Of a DNA stretch of 64,000 bases, positions 1-11,232 are shown one piece after another. Both the position numbers and the translations under genes were made by a program. Below the pieces are notes generated by a model. It had not been told where the DNA came from and made no database searches. It was given only the letters and a program-made list of their open reading frames with translations. The first letter of the stretch is position 1, and the number at the start of each line of letters is the position of its first letter. The stretch is from Bacilli bacterium (lineage in GTDB: Bacteria > Bacillota_I > Bacilli_A > RF39 > UBA660): the NCBI GenBank assembly GCA_028694645.1, contig JAQVKM010000001.1, positions 100,119 through 164,118 of the forward strand, written 5' to 3'.

Positions 1-1146
1 AATAATATTAATAAAGATATGAAAGTAGTTAGAGGAGCATCATTTGATGATGAACATCCTGAAATAAAAAAAGCTTTAGAGTTGGATGTGCCAATATTTA
101 CATATCCAGAAATGCTAGGTAGTTTAACTAAAAAATTTAAAACAATTTGTGTTGCTGGTTGTCACGGTAAAACAACAACAACAGCTATGTTTGCTCATGT
201 TTTTGGAGAATTAAGAGGAATTAATTATTTAATAGGTGATGGAACAGGATATGCATCTGCAGATAATGAATATTTTGTTTTAGAATCATGTGAGTATCGA
301 AGACATTTTTTAAATTATAATCCATATTATGCTATTATAACAAATATCGATTTGGATCATGTTGATTATTATAAAGATATTGATGATGTTATAGATGCTT
401 ATACTTCTTATGCGAATAAAGCTGAAAAAATGGTTATAGCTTGTGGTGATGATCCATATACTCATTCATTAGAACTTACTAAACCAATTTTCTATTATGG
501 TATTGATGAAGATAATGATATTATAGCCAAAGAAATAGAATATAAAGAAAATGGTATTAGTTTTGAAGTAGAGGCTGAAGGAAATTATTATGGCAATTTT
601 GATTTACCAATATATGGAAAACATATGTTATTAGATGCACTTGCTGTTATATCTACTTGTTATTATGAAAGAATGGAAGCTAAAGATGTTAGTAAAATTT
701 TTAAAACATTTAAAGGAGCTAAAAGAAGATTTTCTGAAGTTATAGTTAATGATGCGGTTGTAATTGATGATTATGCACATCATCCAGGAGAAATAAAAGC
801 TACTATTAAAGCAGTTAAACAAAAATATCCAAACAAAAAAATTATAGCTGTTTTTCAACCTCATACTTTTAGTAGAACAAAAGAATTTGCTATTTCTATA
901 GCTGAAGCACTTAATTTAGCTAATAAAGCATATGTATTAGATATTTTTCCTTCAAGAGAAAAACAAGAAAATTATCCTGATATAAACTCAAATATCATTA
1001 TTGATAAATTAAATGATGGAGAACATATAGATATTACTGAAGCACAAAAATTAAGTCAATATAAAGAATCAGTTATATTATTCATGAGTCCTAATGATGT
1101 ATCAAAATTAGAAAATGATTTAATAAATTTATTACAAAACAATTAA
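1..1146 (+). CDS. murC: UDP-N-acetylmuramate--L-alanine ligase, 5'-truncated by the window edge
   Basis: Mur ligase P-loop CVAGCHGKTTTTAM, DYAHHPGEIKATI and FQPHTFSRT motifs; frame open from base 1. Confidence 0.93.
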   Translation, partial: NNINKDMKVVRGASFDDEHPEIKKALELDVPIFTYPEMLGSLTKKFKTICVAGCHGKTTTTAMFAHVFGELRGINYLIGDGTGYASADNEYFVLESCEYRRHFLNYNPYYAIITNIDLDHVDYYKDIDDVIDAYTSYANKAEKMVIACGDDPYTHSLELTKPIFYYGIDEDNDIIAKEIEYKENGISFEVEAEGNYYGNFDLPIYGKHMLLDALAVISTCYYERMEAKDVSKIFKTFKGAKRRFSEVIVNDAVVIDDYAHHPGEIKATIKAVKQKYPNKKIIAVFQPHTFSRTKEFAISIAEALNLANKAYVLDIFPSREKQENYPDINSNIIIDKLNDGEHIDITEAQKLSQYKESVILFMSPNDVSKLENDLINLLQNN

Positions 1147-1155
1147 TTATTAACT

Positions 1156-1180
1156 AAAGTATCTTTTTAAGATACTTTTT
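1156..1180 (+). terminator. Rho-independent terminator after murC
   Basis: aaagtatctt-ttt-aagatacttt followed by T run. Confidence 0.75.
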
Positions 1181-1213
1181 TAAATATAACATATAATATA
1201 ATAGGTGATCTAT

Positions 1214-1795
1214 ATGAAAATGGTAGGAATAATATTAAGAAATAATAATAAAAAATTAACATTAAATAAAGAAATAGTAGATATCATAATAAAATATAAT
1301 GCTATACCTATTGGCATTGTAAATGATAAATTTGATGAAAAAATAATCAATATATGTGATGGATTTATATTACAAGGTGGAAATGATATAAATAAAAATG
1401 ATTTAAAAATAGTTAAATATTTATATGATAATAATATTCCAACTTTAGGTATTTGTTTAGGAATGCAAATGATGAGTATTATTTTAAAAGGTAAATTAAA
1501 AAAAATAAATAATGAAAAACATAAAAGTGATAAAAAATATGTTCATAAAATTAAAATAGATGAAAAATCAAAATTATATGAAATAATTTCAAAAGAAATT
1601 ATATTAGTAAACAGTAGGCATTTAGAACATATAACAAATATAAATAAATATGTAACCTCTTATTCTTTTGATAATATAGTTGAATCAATTGAAGATAAAA
1701 ACAAAACTTTTTTTATAGGACTACAGTGGCATCCTGAATCTATAAAAGATAGCAATAGTAAAAAAATATTTGATTTCTTTTTTAATACAATATAA
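1214..1795 (+). CDS. class I glutamine amidotransferase / gamma-glutamyl-GABA hydrolase-like (peptidase C26)
   Basis: GFILQGGNDINK, TLGICLGMQMMS nucleophile elbow, LQWHPES catalytic motif. Confidence 0.85.
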   Translation: MKMVGIILRNNNKKLTLNKEIVDIIIKYNAIPIGIVNDKFDEKIINICDGFILQGGNDINKNDLKIVKYLYDNNIPTLGICLGMQMMSIILKGKLKKINNEKHKSDKKYVHKIKIDEKSKLYEIISKEIILVNSRHLEHITNINKYVTSYSFDNIVESIEDKNKTFFIGLQWHPESIKDSNSKKIFDFFFNTI

Positions 1796-1815
1796 AAACA
1801 CAAATAAATTGTGTT

Positions 1816-2175
1816 TTAATTTGCTCTAACTTTATTAATCGTTAATTTTTTTTGTAAAGCCTTTTCATAACAATTAGAAGCTTCTTTTATAGCCTCATAT
1901 CGATTTAAAACTTTGCTTAATTTATTATTATTAATGTGATAATTACTAAGAGGTTCCATATACTCAATTAAGTGATATGGAGAATTAGAATTTGTATCCA
2001 TAGATAATAAAATTTTAGGATTTTTCAAATCAATAAATTTATCATTACTTGTTTTTTTTAAAATTGTCCAATATCTAAATGTAATTAATTCTTCTTTTAT
2101 TAAGTCATTTAAATTAGGTTTTAAAACTTTAATGTGACCAATATATAAATCGTTTAAATAATACTTTTCAAACAT
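1816..2175 (-). CDS. hypothetical protein (119 aa)
   Basis: intact ORF on minus strand in a gap between plus-strand genes, RBS-like sequence upstream. Confidence 0.6.
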   Translation of the reverse strand: MFEKYYLNDLYIGHIKVLKPNLNDLIKEELITFRYWTILKKTSNDKFIDLKNPKILLSMDTNSNSPYHLIEYMEPLSNYHINNNKLSKVLNRYEAIKEASNCYEKALQKKLTINKVRAN

Positions 2176-2326
2176 ACTTTCTCTCCTCGGTAATATTCAT
2201 TTTATCATTTTTAAAAATAATGTCAAGAAAAAATTTTATGAAATAAATATGTAAAATAAACTTGACATAATATATATAAAGGAATACAATAATATTGTAA
2301 AGCTTATTTTACATAGGAGATGGTGT

Positions 2327-2542
2327 ATGAAAAATAATTTAGAAATACTGAGAAAAGAAAAAAACATTTCTCAGGAAGAATTAGCTCTTATTTTAGAAGT
2401 TTCTAGACAAACAATAAGTTCTTTAGAAAACGGAAGATATTGCCCATCTATTTTATTGGCATTTAAAATATCTATATATTTTAATTTACCAATTGAAAAA
2501 ATATTTATATATGAAGGAGAACAAAATGAAAAGAGAAATTAA
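2327..2542 (+). CDS. small XRE-family HTH regulator
   Basis: LRKEKNISQEELALILEVSRQTISSLENGRYCPS helix-turn-helix. Confidence 0.9.
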   Translation: MKNNLEILRKEKNISQEELALILEVSRQTISSLENGRYCPSILLAFKISIYFNLPIEKIFIYEGEQNEKRN

Positions 2543-2942
2543 ATTTAGAATTGTATTTTCATCTATTATTTTCTTAATAGCACTAATATGTATTATTTAT
2601 AGTTTTGCTTTTTATCAAGGTGAAAGTAGGGAATATATAAGTGGATTTGGATTTGGATTATTATCTGTTTCATTATTTATTATAGTAAAAAACATTATAA
2701 TAATAAATAATCCAAAAAAATTAAAGAAAATAGAAATAGAAGAAAAAGATGAAAGAAATTTAAAAATAATGTGTAACTCATATGCTTTAGCATTTAGAAT
2801 AACATTATTAATTGAAGCATTTAGCTGTATAATTATAACTTTACTTAATATGAAAGATATTTCTATGGCTATAGCTTCATTATTATCAATTCAATTATTT
2901 ATTTATCTTATAACTTATCTTATTATGTCAAAAAAGATATAG
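2526..2942 (+). CDS. four-TM membrane protein coupled to the XRE regulator
   Basis: hydrophobic segments; start overlaps the end of the HTH gene. Confidence 0.7.
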   Translation: MKREIKFRIVFSSIIFLIALICIIYSFAFYQGESREYISGFGFGLLSVSLFIIVKNIIIINNPKKLKKIEIEEKDERNLKIMCNSYALAFRITLLIEAFSCIIITLLNMKDISMAIASLLSIQLFIYLITYLIMSKKI

Positions 2943-3007
2943 CTAATTATTTGACATTTAAGTAAATAATTATATATAATAGTATAGAAAGTAAAAGGAG
3001 ATTATGT

Positions 3008-3904
3008 ATGTTAAAATTGGAAAATGTAACAAAATACTATGGTGATTTTTTAGCAGTTGATAATTTATCATTTGAAGTTAAACCAGGAGAAATTTTTGGT
3101 TTATTAGGGGTAAATGGAGCTGGTAAAACAACAACATTTAGAATGATAATGGGTCTATTAGATCCAACAAGTGGGGTAATTACTTTAGATGGCAAAAACA
3201 TTGATTATGATGTAACAGATAATATTGGTTTTTTAACTGAAGAAAGAAGTTTGCTTGTAAAATTAACAGTTAAAGAACAATGTTTATATTATGGTAACCT
3301 AAAAGGAATGTCAGAAAGAAAAATATTAGAAAGAATGGATTATTTATTAGATAGATTTGGAATAAGCGATTATAAAGATAAAAAAATTAAAGAATTATCT
3401 AAAGGTAATCAACAAAAAATACAATTTATAACAGCTATTATAAATGAACCAAAATTACTAATATTAGATGAACCTTTTTCAGGATTAGATCCATTTAATA
3501 CAGAATTATTTAAAGATATGATAGTTGAAATGTCAAATAATGGAAGTATGATTATATTCTCATCACACAGAATGGAACATGTGGAATTGTTTTGTAAAAA
3601 ACTAGTTATAATTTTACGTGGTAAATCTGTTTTAGAAGGAGAATTAAAAGAAATAAAAGAAAAATATCAAAAGAAAAATATTTTTATAGCTGGCGATATA
3701 ACTAAGGAGCAATTGGAAAAAATAACTGGAGTTTATCAAGTTGTTGAAAGAGCAAGTGACTTTGAAGTAAAAATTAATGATTCTAGTATTGTTCCAAATG
3801 TATTTCAAGAAATAAAAAATAATGTTATTACAAAATTTGTTGTTGAAGAACCAACATTAAATGAAATATTTGTTGCGAAAGTAGGTGAATCATTTGAAAA
3901 ATAA
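3008..3904 (+). CDS. ABC transporter ATP-binding protein (NatA-like)
   Basis: Walker A GVNGAGKTTTFRM, signature ELSKGNQQKIQF, Walker B LLILDEPFSGLD. Confidence 0.95.
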   Translation: MLKLENVTKYYGDFLAVDNLSFEVKPGEIFGLLGVNGAGKTTTFRMIMGLLDPTSGVITLDGKNIDYDVTDNIGFLTEERSLLVKLTVKEQCLYYGNLKGMSERKILERMDYLLDRFGISDYKDKKIKELSKGNQQKIQFITAIINEPKLLILDEPFSGLDPFNTELFKDMIVEMSNNGSMIIFSSHRMEHVELFCKKLVIILRGKSVLEGELKEIKEKYQKKNIFIAGDITKEQLEKITGVYQVVERASDFEVKINDSSIVPNVFQEIKNNVITKFVVEEPTLNEIFVAKVGESFEK

Positions 3905-5222
3905 ATTAAGATATTTAACAGAAGTTAGTTTGAAAAGAAAAATTAAAACAAAATGGTTTTTAGTAGCTAATGCATTATTAGCTTTAGCTGTTATATGTGT
4001 TCTTAATATTGATTCAATCATTACTTTCTTTGGTGGAGATTTTAATGAAAAAACAAAAATATACATAATTGATAATACAGATTATGATTTTAAAGATGTA
4101 TTTAGTAATCAATTAACTGTTTTAGATCAATCAGTTAATGGAGAAGAATCAGAAAGTTATGAATTCATTTTAACTGATAAAAGTGAAGCAGAAATAACAA
4201 AAACGATAGAAGATGATGAAAACAATGCATTATTAATGGTTATTAATGAAAATCAAGAAACAGTAATAGGTATTAAAGTTGTATCAGAAAGTTTTATTGA
4301 TACAATTCAATATCAATTAATGTCAACTGCAATTAATAATAGTAAAACTTCTATAGCTTTAGCTACAACAAATGTTTCAGAAGAAGAATTAAATAGATTA
4401 TATTCAACTGTAACAATTGATCGAGTAGTACTTGATGAAGATAAAAATTCAGAAGATGAGAACATGGAAATGATTATGACAACAGTCTTTCCAATGGTTA
4501 TTCTACCATTTTTCATGTTAACTATCTTTTTAGTACAAATGATAGGTGCTGAAATAAATGATGAAAAAACAACAAGAGGAATGGAAATAATTATTTCTAA
4601 TGTTTCTCCTAAAACTCATTTATTATCAAAAATATTATCAGGTAATGTTTTTGTATTATTACAAGGTGGTTTATTAATTTTATATTTTGGATTAGGTTTA
4701 GGCATTAGATTTTTAATGAGTTCAGGAGATATAGCATCAGGACTTGGGTCTAGTGTTATGGACATTGTTAATCAAGTTCTAGCTACTGGTCTTAGCGATA
4801 AATTAATTTATGTAATACCACTTACTTTGATCTTAATGATAATCACTTTTGTAGCTTACTCTTTATTAGCAGGTATTTTAGCTAGTATGACGACAAATGC
4901 AGAAGATTTTGGACAATTACAAACTCCAATTATGTTGATTTCATTAGCAGGATATTATTTATCAATGATGGCAGGATTATTTAAAGGAGCTTTATTTATA
5001 AGAATTCTTTCTTATGTACCTTTAATATCAGCTATCTTATCACCATCATTACTTGTTTTAGGACAAATTGGTATCATTGATGTTATAATTTCAATTATAA
5101 TTGTTATAGGATTTAATTATTTATTAATTAAATATGGTTTAAAAATATATAAAATTGGTATTTTAAATTATTCTTCTAAAGATTTATGGAAGAAAATGTT
5201 TAAAGCTATTAAAGAAAAATAA
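3885..5222 (+). CDS. ABC-2 type permease (NatB-like)
   Basis: multi-TM; large extracytoplasmic loop; overlaps upstream ATPase gene. Confidence 0.88.
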   Translation: MNHLKNKLRYLTEVSLKRKIKTKWFLVANALLALAVICVLNIDSIITFFGGDFNEKTKIYIIDNTDYDFKDVFSNQLTVLDQSVNGEESESYEFILTDKSEAEITKTIEDDENNALLMVINENQETVIGIKVVSESFIDTIQYQLMSTAINNSKTSIALATTNVSEEELNRLYSTVTIDRVVLDEDKNSEDENMEMIMTTVFPMVILPFFMLTIFLVQMIGAEINDEKTTRGMEIIISNVSPKTHLLSKILSGNVFVLLQGGLLILYFGLGLGIRFLMSSGDIASGLGSSVMDIVNQVLATGLSDKLIYVIPLTLILMIITFVAYSLLAGILASMTTNAEDFGQLQTPIMLISLAGYYLSMMAGLFKGALFIRILSYVPLISAILSPSLLVLGQIGIIDVIISIIIVIGFNYLLIKYGLKIYKIGILNYSSKDLWKKMFKAIKEK

Positions 5223-5226
5223 TATT

Positions 5227-5257
5227 AAAAAGTATCTATTCATAAGATACTTTTTTT
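5227..5257 (+). terminator. Rho-independent terminator
   Basis: aaaaagtatct-attcata-agatacttttttt. Confidence 0.75.
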
Positions 5258-5347
5258 ATATTGAAGTACAAAATAAACTTTATATTTTGTTTAAAATATG
5301 ATATATTATATATAGTAGAAAAGATAAGTATAATTGGTGGTGATTAA

Positions 5348-6103
5348 GTGAACGAAATATTAAATAAAAGACAACTTGAATATAATATAGTTGAAAAAAA
5401 TATAAAACAAAAAAGACAACAAATAGAAAATAATTTAGAAAAATTAAAAAAACAATTTTCAACAATTGAAAATGACATGAAAAAACAAGAAGAAATATAT
5501 TCACAAAAATCACAAAATGCTTCTTCAAATTATTTAGAAAAATTAAATAAAGCTCATTTTTACAATAAAAATCTATATAGTTTAGAAGTGAAAAAATATT
5601 TATCGTTAGTAGAAGAAATGCAAAGTCAAATAAAATTGGATAATTTATATTTAATGAGATGCCAAATATTTATTGACTACTTAAAAGCTACTATAAATAA
5701 AGATGCTATAGAAAAAAACAATAAATATTATCAATTACTTAATAATTTACAATTAGAATTAGTAACTAAATTAAAAACAGAATCTTCATATTACTATAAT
5801 AAAGTTGATTTAAGTAGTAATTATGTTTTATTTATTAAAATATGTGTTGAAAATAATCAAGGAAATGTTTATAACTTATCAAAACATGTTTTAGATCCAA
5901 TAGAAAAAATAGAAGCTGATAATATGATAAAAGAATATGAAAAAGATATTGAAGAATATAAAGATTTATTTAGAAATAATAAATTTGAAATAAATGAATT
6001 TTTATTACAAGGAAATACATTAATGATATATGATATAAAAAATGTAATTGATATAATATATGAAAAAGAAAAAATAGGTGCAAATGAAATATATAATAGA
6101 TAA
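5348..6103 (+). CDS. hypothetical coiled-coil protein
   Basis: intact ORF with K/E/Q-rich heptads. Confidence 0.65.
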   Translation: MNEILNKRQLEYNIVEKNIKQKRQQIENNLEKLKKQFSTIENDMKKQEEIYSQKSQNASSNYLEKLNKAHFYNKNLYSLEVKKYLSLVEEMQSQIKLDNLYLMRCQIFIDYLKATINKDAIEKNNKYYQLLNNLQLELVTKLKTESSYYYNKVDLSSNYVLFIKICVENNQGNVYNLSKHVLDPIEKIEADNMIKEYEKDIEEYKDLFRNNKFEINEFLLQGNTLMIYDIKNVIDIIYEKEKIGANEIYNR

Positions 6104-6716
6104 TATAGAATATGATGTTATCATAATTAGAAAAGCCAATAAAAACACATATATTAGAGTTAAAGAAGATTTAAAAATATATGTTACAACATCATATTTA
6201 ATAACAAATAATCAAATAAAAAAAATATTAGATAGTAATTATTCATATTTAATTAAAATGTTAAATAAACGACAAGTAAAAAAAGATAAAGATGAAAAAT
6301 TTTATTTTTTAGGAAAACCTTATGATATAATATTTATGCCAAACACAAGCATTGATATATATGATAATAGAATATATGCTCAAAATCAAAATCAATTAAA
6401 TAAATGGTTAAATAAAAAAACAGAAGAAATATTTACATTTGAATTAAATAAAATATATAATTATTTTGACGAAAAAATACCTTTTCCAAAATTAAAAATA
6501 AGAAAAATGAAAACAAGATGGGGTGTATGTAATAAAAAAGATAACAGCGTTACACTTAATTTTGAATTAATAAAATATGATTTAACAAAACTAGATTATG
6601 TTATAGTGCACGAGTTATCTCATTTCATTCATTTCAATCATTCAGCATCATTTTGGAAATTAGTAGAAAAATATTGTGAAAATTATAAACAAATTAGGAA
6701 ACAATTAAAGGAGTAG
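6084..6716 (+). CDS. YgjP-like (DUF45) zinc metallopeptidase
   Basis: MKTRWGVCNKKDNSVTLNFELIKY and VIVHELSHFIHFNHSASFW. Confidence 0.88.
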   Translation: MKYIIDNIEYDVIIIRKANKNTYIRVKEDLKIYVTTSYLITNNQIKKILDSNYSYLIKMLNKRQVKKDKDEKFYFLGKPYDIIFMPNTSIDIYDNRIYAQNQNQLNKWLNKKTEEIFTFELNKIYNYFDEKIPFPKLKIRKMKTRWGVCNKKDNSVTLNFELIKYDLTKLDYVIVHELSHFIHFNHSASFWKLVEKYCENYKQIRKQLKE

Positions 6717-6721
6717 ATAAT

Positions 6722-7936
6722 ATGCAAAATATAATAAAAAAAATTATGCAAGTTTTTTCAATAATTGTTTTTATTATACCAACATTTATGTCACCAACAA
6801 AAGTTAGTGCTCAAACACTAGGCGATTTAAAAAGTGAATTAGACGCAAAACTAGCTGAATTAAATGCTAATAAAGAAGAACAACAACTTACAGAAGCTCA
6901 GATTAATTCAATTAACTCAACAATAGCTAGTATAAAAAAACAAATCGACCAAACATACACAGATATAGCATCATTAAATGCTGATATAGAAAGTTTAAAT
7001 GGACAAATAGCTGAAAAAGAAGAACAAATAAAGCAAATTGTAAATTTTATACAAGTTTCAAATGGAGAATCTTCTTATTTAGAATATGCTTTTGGAGCTA
7101 GTGATTTTACAGATTTTATTTATAGAATTTCTGTTGCAGAACAATTAGCTAATTACAATGATCAATTAGTTGACGAATATAATCAAATGATAGAAGAGAA
7201 TAAACAAAAACAAAAACAAATAGAAGAAAAAAGAACTAATTTAGCATCTCAACAAGAAAACTTAGATATACAAAAAACAAAACTAGGTCAAGAACTTGAA
7301 ACTTTATCAGATACAAGCGTTGACATAGAAGATGAAATACAATATCAAAAAGAAATAATTGAACTTTATAAAAATAAAGGTTGTAAAGATAATGAAGATA
7401 TATCAACTTGTGGAAGAAAAGCATTACCAGCAGGAACAGCTTTTTATAGACCAACTGATACAGGATATGTTATAAGCGAATTTGGAGCAAGAGACCTTTT
7501 AGGAAGAAATTTCCATGAAGGACTAGATGTTTCTGTACCAGCTGGAACTCCAGTTTATGCAATAGGCACTGGTATGGTAGCTGTTTTAATGAATAAAAAC
7601 AGTTGTGGTGGAAACATGGTTATAGTTCATCACAACATTAATGGACAAACATTTACAAGTGTTTATGCGCATTTAAGAACAATAACAGTTTCTCAAGAAC
7701 AAATTGTTAGTAGAAATACTATAGTTGGATATTCAGGAGGAGATCCAAGTACATTTAGTTATGATGCTTGTACTACAGGAGCTCATTTACATTTGACTTT
7801 AGCATTAGGTTTATATGGAAGTAGTTCAACTTATACATTTTACTATATGAATAATGTTGCACGAAGAAATCCAAGAGATTATATTAATTTTCCAAGTGGT
7901 AGAACAAAATGGGAAGATCGTCTAACAGCTTATTAA
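6722..7936 (+). CDS. coiled-coil M23 family murein endopeptidase
   Basis: signal peptide, long coiled coil, HEGLDVSVPAGTPVYAIGTGMV and GAHLHLTL M23 motifs. Confidence 0.9.
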   Translation: MQNIIKKIMQVFSIIVFIIPTFMSPTKVSAQTLGDLKSELDAKLAELNANKEEQQLTEAQINSINSTIASIKKQIDQTYTDIASLNADIESLNGQIAEKEEQIKQIVNFIQVSNGESSYLEYAFGASDFTDFIYRISVAEQLANYNDQLVDEYNQMIEENKQKQKQIEEKRTNLASQQENLDIQKTKLGQELETLSDTSVDIEDEIQYQKEIIELYKNKGCKDNEDISTCGRKALPAGTAFYRPTDTGYVISEFGARDLLGRNFHEGLDVSVPAGTPVYAIGTGMVAVLMNKNSCGGNMVIVHHNINGQTFTSVYAHLRTITVSQEQIVSRNTIVGYSGGDPSTFSYDACTTGAHLHLTLALGLYGSSSTYTFYYMNNVARRNPRDYINFPSGRTKWEDRLTAY

Positions 7937-8024
7937 TTAATTTTACAAATGAAAATAATTTATATATAATAATACAAATTTTAACAAAAGCATTATTAAT
8001 GCTTTTTTAACTTAGGAGGTAAAA

Positions 8025-9560
8025 ATGGCTTCACGAACTAAAAACTCAATTGTTAATTCTAGTGTTTCTATAATTACACAAATATTAACTGTGATCATTA
8101 ATTTTGCAGTTAAAACGGTTTTTATAAAAATGTTAGGTAGTGAATATTTAGGAATAAATGGTTTATTTTCTAATATAATTACCATGCTTTCTTTAGCTGA
8201 TTTAGGTATTGGTATAGCTATACCATATAGTTTATATAAGCCTTTAGCTTTAAAAGATGAAAATAAAATTCAAGCTTTAATGAATTATTATGCTAAAATA
8301 TATAATATTATTGGAATAATAGTTTTAATGATTGGATTATCTTTAATTCCGTTTTTACCTTTATTAATAAAAGATATGCCAAATATTGCCAATTTATCAT
8401 TAATATATGCATTATTTGTCATTCATTCAGCTTCAAGTTATTTCTTTGTTTATAAAAAATTTCTAATTGATTCAGATCAAAAAGGATATATAACTTCAAG
8501 AATAATATTTGTTTTTTCAACTGTTTTATCAATTATTCAAATATTAATATTAATTATAACTAAAAACTATTTATTATTTTTAATATCATCTATTATTATG
8601 GTTATTATGCAAAACATATATATATCAAAAACAGCTCATAAATTATATCCATATATAAAGAAAAAAAACAATCAAAAATTAGCTGAAGAAGATATAAAAG
8701 ATATTAAAAAAAATGTATCAGCTCTTTTTATATATCGAGTTGGTAGTGTAATCGTTAATGGTACAGACAATATAATTATTTCTAAATTTATTGGATTAGT
8801 AGCGGTTGGAATATATTCTAATTATCTTCTAATTTCAACTTCGATTACAAATATTTTGAATCAAATATTTAATGCTATTACATCTAGTATTGGTAATTTA
8901 GTAGTTACTTCTAATAAAAACAGAAGTAGGGAAATATATGAAAAATTAAATTTCTTTAATTTTTGGATATATGCTTTAACATCTATTTGTATTATGATAT
9001 TAATTAATCCATTTATTAGTATTTGGATAGGAGAATATTATTTATTAGAAAAATATATTATATTTATATTTGCTTTAAAAATATATATTAGTGGTATGCA
9101 AAGTGTCACAAATTCATTTAGAAATGCTTATGGACTATTTTGGAGAGCTAAATATAGACCAGTTATAATGGTTATTTTAAATATTACAATATCACTTTTA
9201 TTAGTAAGTAAGTATAAAATAGCTGGGGTGTTAATGGGAACAGTAATATCTAATTTACTTACAACCGCTATTTTAGATCCATATATAGTATATAAATATG
9301 GTTTTGAAAGTAGTTCGAAAAGTTATTATTTAAACTATATTAAATATATGATTATTTTTATTTTAATATTATTGGTATTTAATTATTTATTTAGTTTTAT
9401 TATTATAACTAATATATTTACTTGGATTTTATATGCTTTAATTTTGTTTATATTAGTAAATATAGTATTGTTATTAATATTTTATAGAACTGAAGAATTT
9501 AAGTATTTTTACAATAAATTTATTCCAACAATTAAAAATAAAATGCGACAAATATTTTAA
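8025..9560 (+). CDS. polysaccharide flippase (MATE/MVF-like)
   Basis: 12+ TM segments, FIKMLGSEYLGINGLFSN N-terminus typical of Wzx-type flippases. Confidence 0.85.
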   Translation: MASRTKNSIVNSSVSIITQILTVIINFAVKTVFIKMLGSEYLGINGLFSNIITMLSLADLGIGIAIPYSLYKPLALKDENKIQALMNYYAKIYNIIGIIVLMIGLSLIPFLPLLIKDMPNIANLSLIYALFVIHSASSYFFVYKKFLIDSDQKGYITSRIIFVFSTVLSIIQILILIITKNYLLFLISSIIMVIMQNIYISKTAHKLYPYIKKKNNQKLAEEDIKDIKKNVSALFIYRVGSVIVNGTDNIIISKFIGLVAVGIYSNYLLISTSITNILNQIFNAITSSIGNLVVTSNKNRSREIYEKLNFFNFWIYALTSICIMILINPFISIWIGEYYLLEKYIIFIFALKIYISGMQSVTNSFRNAYGLFWRAKYRPVIMVILNITISLLLVSKYKIAGVLMGTVISNLLTTAILDPYIVYKYGFESSSKSYYLNYIKYMIIFILILLVFNYLFSFIIITNIFTWILYALILFILVNIVLLLIFYRTEEFKYFYNKFIPTIKNKMRQIF

Positions 9561-9590
9561 ATTATAAATGTTATTATAAATATGGTGATA

Positions 9591-9764
9591 TGGATGAAAG
9601 TTAAAATATTTGATGAAAATCATGAAAAAGATTTAGAAAACAGTATTAACGATTTTATTGAAGAAAATAATAGTTCAATAATTGATATTAAATATCAAGT
9701 AGCTTTAAGTGTTTTTTCAGAAGAACAAATATTTTGTTTTACAGCTATGATAATTTATGAATAA
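9591..9764 (+). CDS. Cse60-like sporulation protein
   Basis: MKVKIFDENHEKDLENSINDFIEEN...IDIKYQVA family pattern. Confidence 0.65.
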   Translation, partial: WMKVKIFDENHEKDLENSINDFIEENNSSIIDIKYQVALSVFSEEQIFCFTAMIIYE

Positions 9765-9877
9765 GACAAAACATTTTAAATTGATTGACTTTGAATTAAA
9801 ATTATGGTATATTTTACTCAGACACAATTTAAAGTGTTTTTTGTTTGAAAAAACATAAACTAAAAAGGAAGTGTAAA

Positions 9878-10057
9878 ATGAAAAGATTGGTAAGATTTCT
9901 TGTATCAGTAAAAAAAGAAATACCTAAAATTAAATGGCCTTCTAAAAAAGAAATGATTAAATTATCTATATCTACTTTATTTATAGTATTTATATTTGTT
10001 GTTTTCTTTGGTGGATTAGATTTATTATTAGGTGCAATAAAGATGGTGATTAGATAA
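9878..10057 (+). CDS. secE: preprotein translocase subunit SecE
   Basis: FLVSVKKEIPKIKWPSKKEM; upstream of nusG. Confidence 0.92.
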   Translation: MKRLVRFLVSVKKEIPKIKWPSKKEMIKLSISTLFIVFIFVVFFGGLDLLLGAIKMVIR

Positions 10058-10593
10058 TGGAAAAAGAATGGTATGTAGTAAACACTTATTCAGGACATGA
10101 AAATAAAGTAAAAGAAAAACTAGAAATGAGAGCTAGTTCTATGGGAATGGAAGATTACATATATAGAGTAATAGTTCCAGAACAAACAGAAATAGAATTA
10201 ACAAAAGAAGGAAAAGAAAAAGAAAAAGTTAAAAAAATGTTTCCAGGATATATTCTAGTAGAAATGATAATGACAGATGAAGCTTGGTTTATTGTTAGAA
10301 ATACACCAGGAGTAACAGGATTTATAGGTTCATCAGGTAGAGGAGCTAAACCATTTCCATTAACTCCAATGGAAGTTGATAAAATTTTAGGAACAATGGG
10401 AATGAGCAGATTAGAAATTGGTAATAATTTAAATGATGGGGACATGATAAAAGTTATTAATGGACCATTTACTAATATGTATGGAAAAATCAAATCAATT
10501 GATATTGAAAATCAAAGATTGGAAGTTTCATTAGATTTATTTGGGCAAGAAACAATAGTTGAACTTGGATTAACAGAAATAGAAAAAGCATAA
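10057..10593 (+). CDS. nusG: transcription termination/antitermination protein NusG
   Basis: EWYVVNTYSGHENKVKEKL, FPGYILVEM, KOW domain. Confidence 0.97.
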   Translation: MEKEWYVVNTYSGHENKVKEKLEMRASSMGMEDYIYRVIVPEQTEIELTKEGKEKEKVKKMFPGYILVEMIMTDEAWFIVRNTPGVTGFIGSSGRGAKPFPLTPMEVDKILGTMGMSRLEIGNNLNDGDMIKVINGPFTNMYGKIKSIDIENQRLEVSLDLFGQETIVELGLTEIEKA

Positions 10594-10806
10594 TGTAATA
10601 AAAATTAGATAAAAATATTATCTTTTTTTATTGAATTAAGAATAAATGATAATAAATTAAAATAATTATTTACAAAACCATAAAAATATGATATTATCAT
10701 AGTGCTATATTTTAATTGATATAGATTTTAGTGGGAGCAAAACGGATTAAGCATTAAAACCACACATGAAAACATGAAAAGTTAATAAAATAAGGAGGTG
10801 TTTTTC

Positions 10807-11232
10807 GTGGCAAAACAAGTTACAAGAAAAATTAAATTACAAGTACCAGCTGGAAAAGCTACACCAGCTCCACCAGTCGGAACTGTTTTAGGACCTGCAG
10901 GAATAAATTTACAAGAATTCTGTACAAAATATAATGATGCAACAAGAGATAGAATGGGTGACATTCTACCAGTTGAAATCAGTGTATATGATGATAGAAG
11001 TTTTGATTTCGTTATTAAAACTCCACCAACATCATTTTTGATTAAAAAATTTACTGGTATCAAAAAAGGTTCAGTTAAAGGAGCTAATGAAACATTAGCA
11101 ACATTAACAAAAGATCAATTAAAAGAAATTGCTGAAATCAAATTACCAGACTTAAATGCTTATGGTATCGAAGAAGCTATGAAAATAGTTGAAGGTACTG
11201 CACTTAACATGGGCGTTAAAGTAGAAAAATAA
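10807..11232 (+). CDS. rplK: 50S ribosomal protein L11
   Basis: IKLQVPAGKATPAPPVGTVLGPAGINLQEFC; GTG start. Confidence 0.97.
   Translation: MAKQVTRKIKLQVPAGKATPAPPVGTVLGPAGINLQEFCTKYNDATRDRMGDILPVEISVYDDRSFDFVIKTPPTSFLIKKFTGIKKGSVKGANETLATLTKDQLKEIAEIKLPDLNAYGIEEAMKIVEGTALNMGVKVEK

Noticed and set aside
5280-5528. Minus-strand 82-aa hydrophobic ORF
   Set aside because: F/L/Y-rich antisense of an A-rich coiled-coil gene, a typical artefact of AT-rich DNA.
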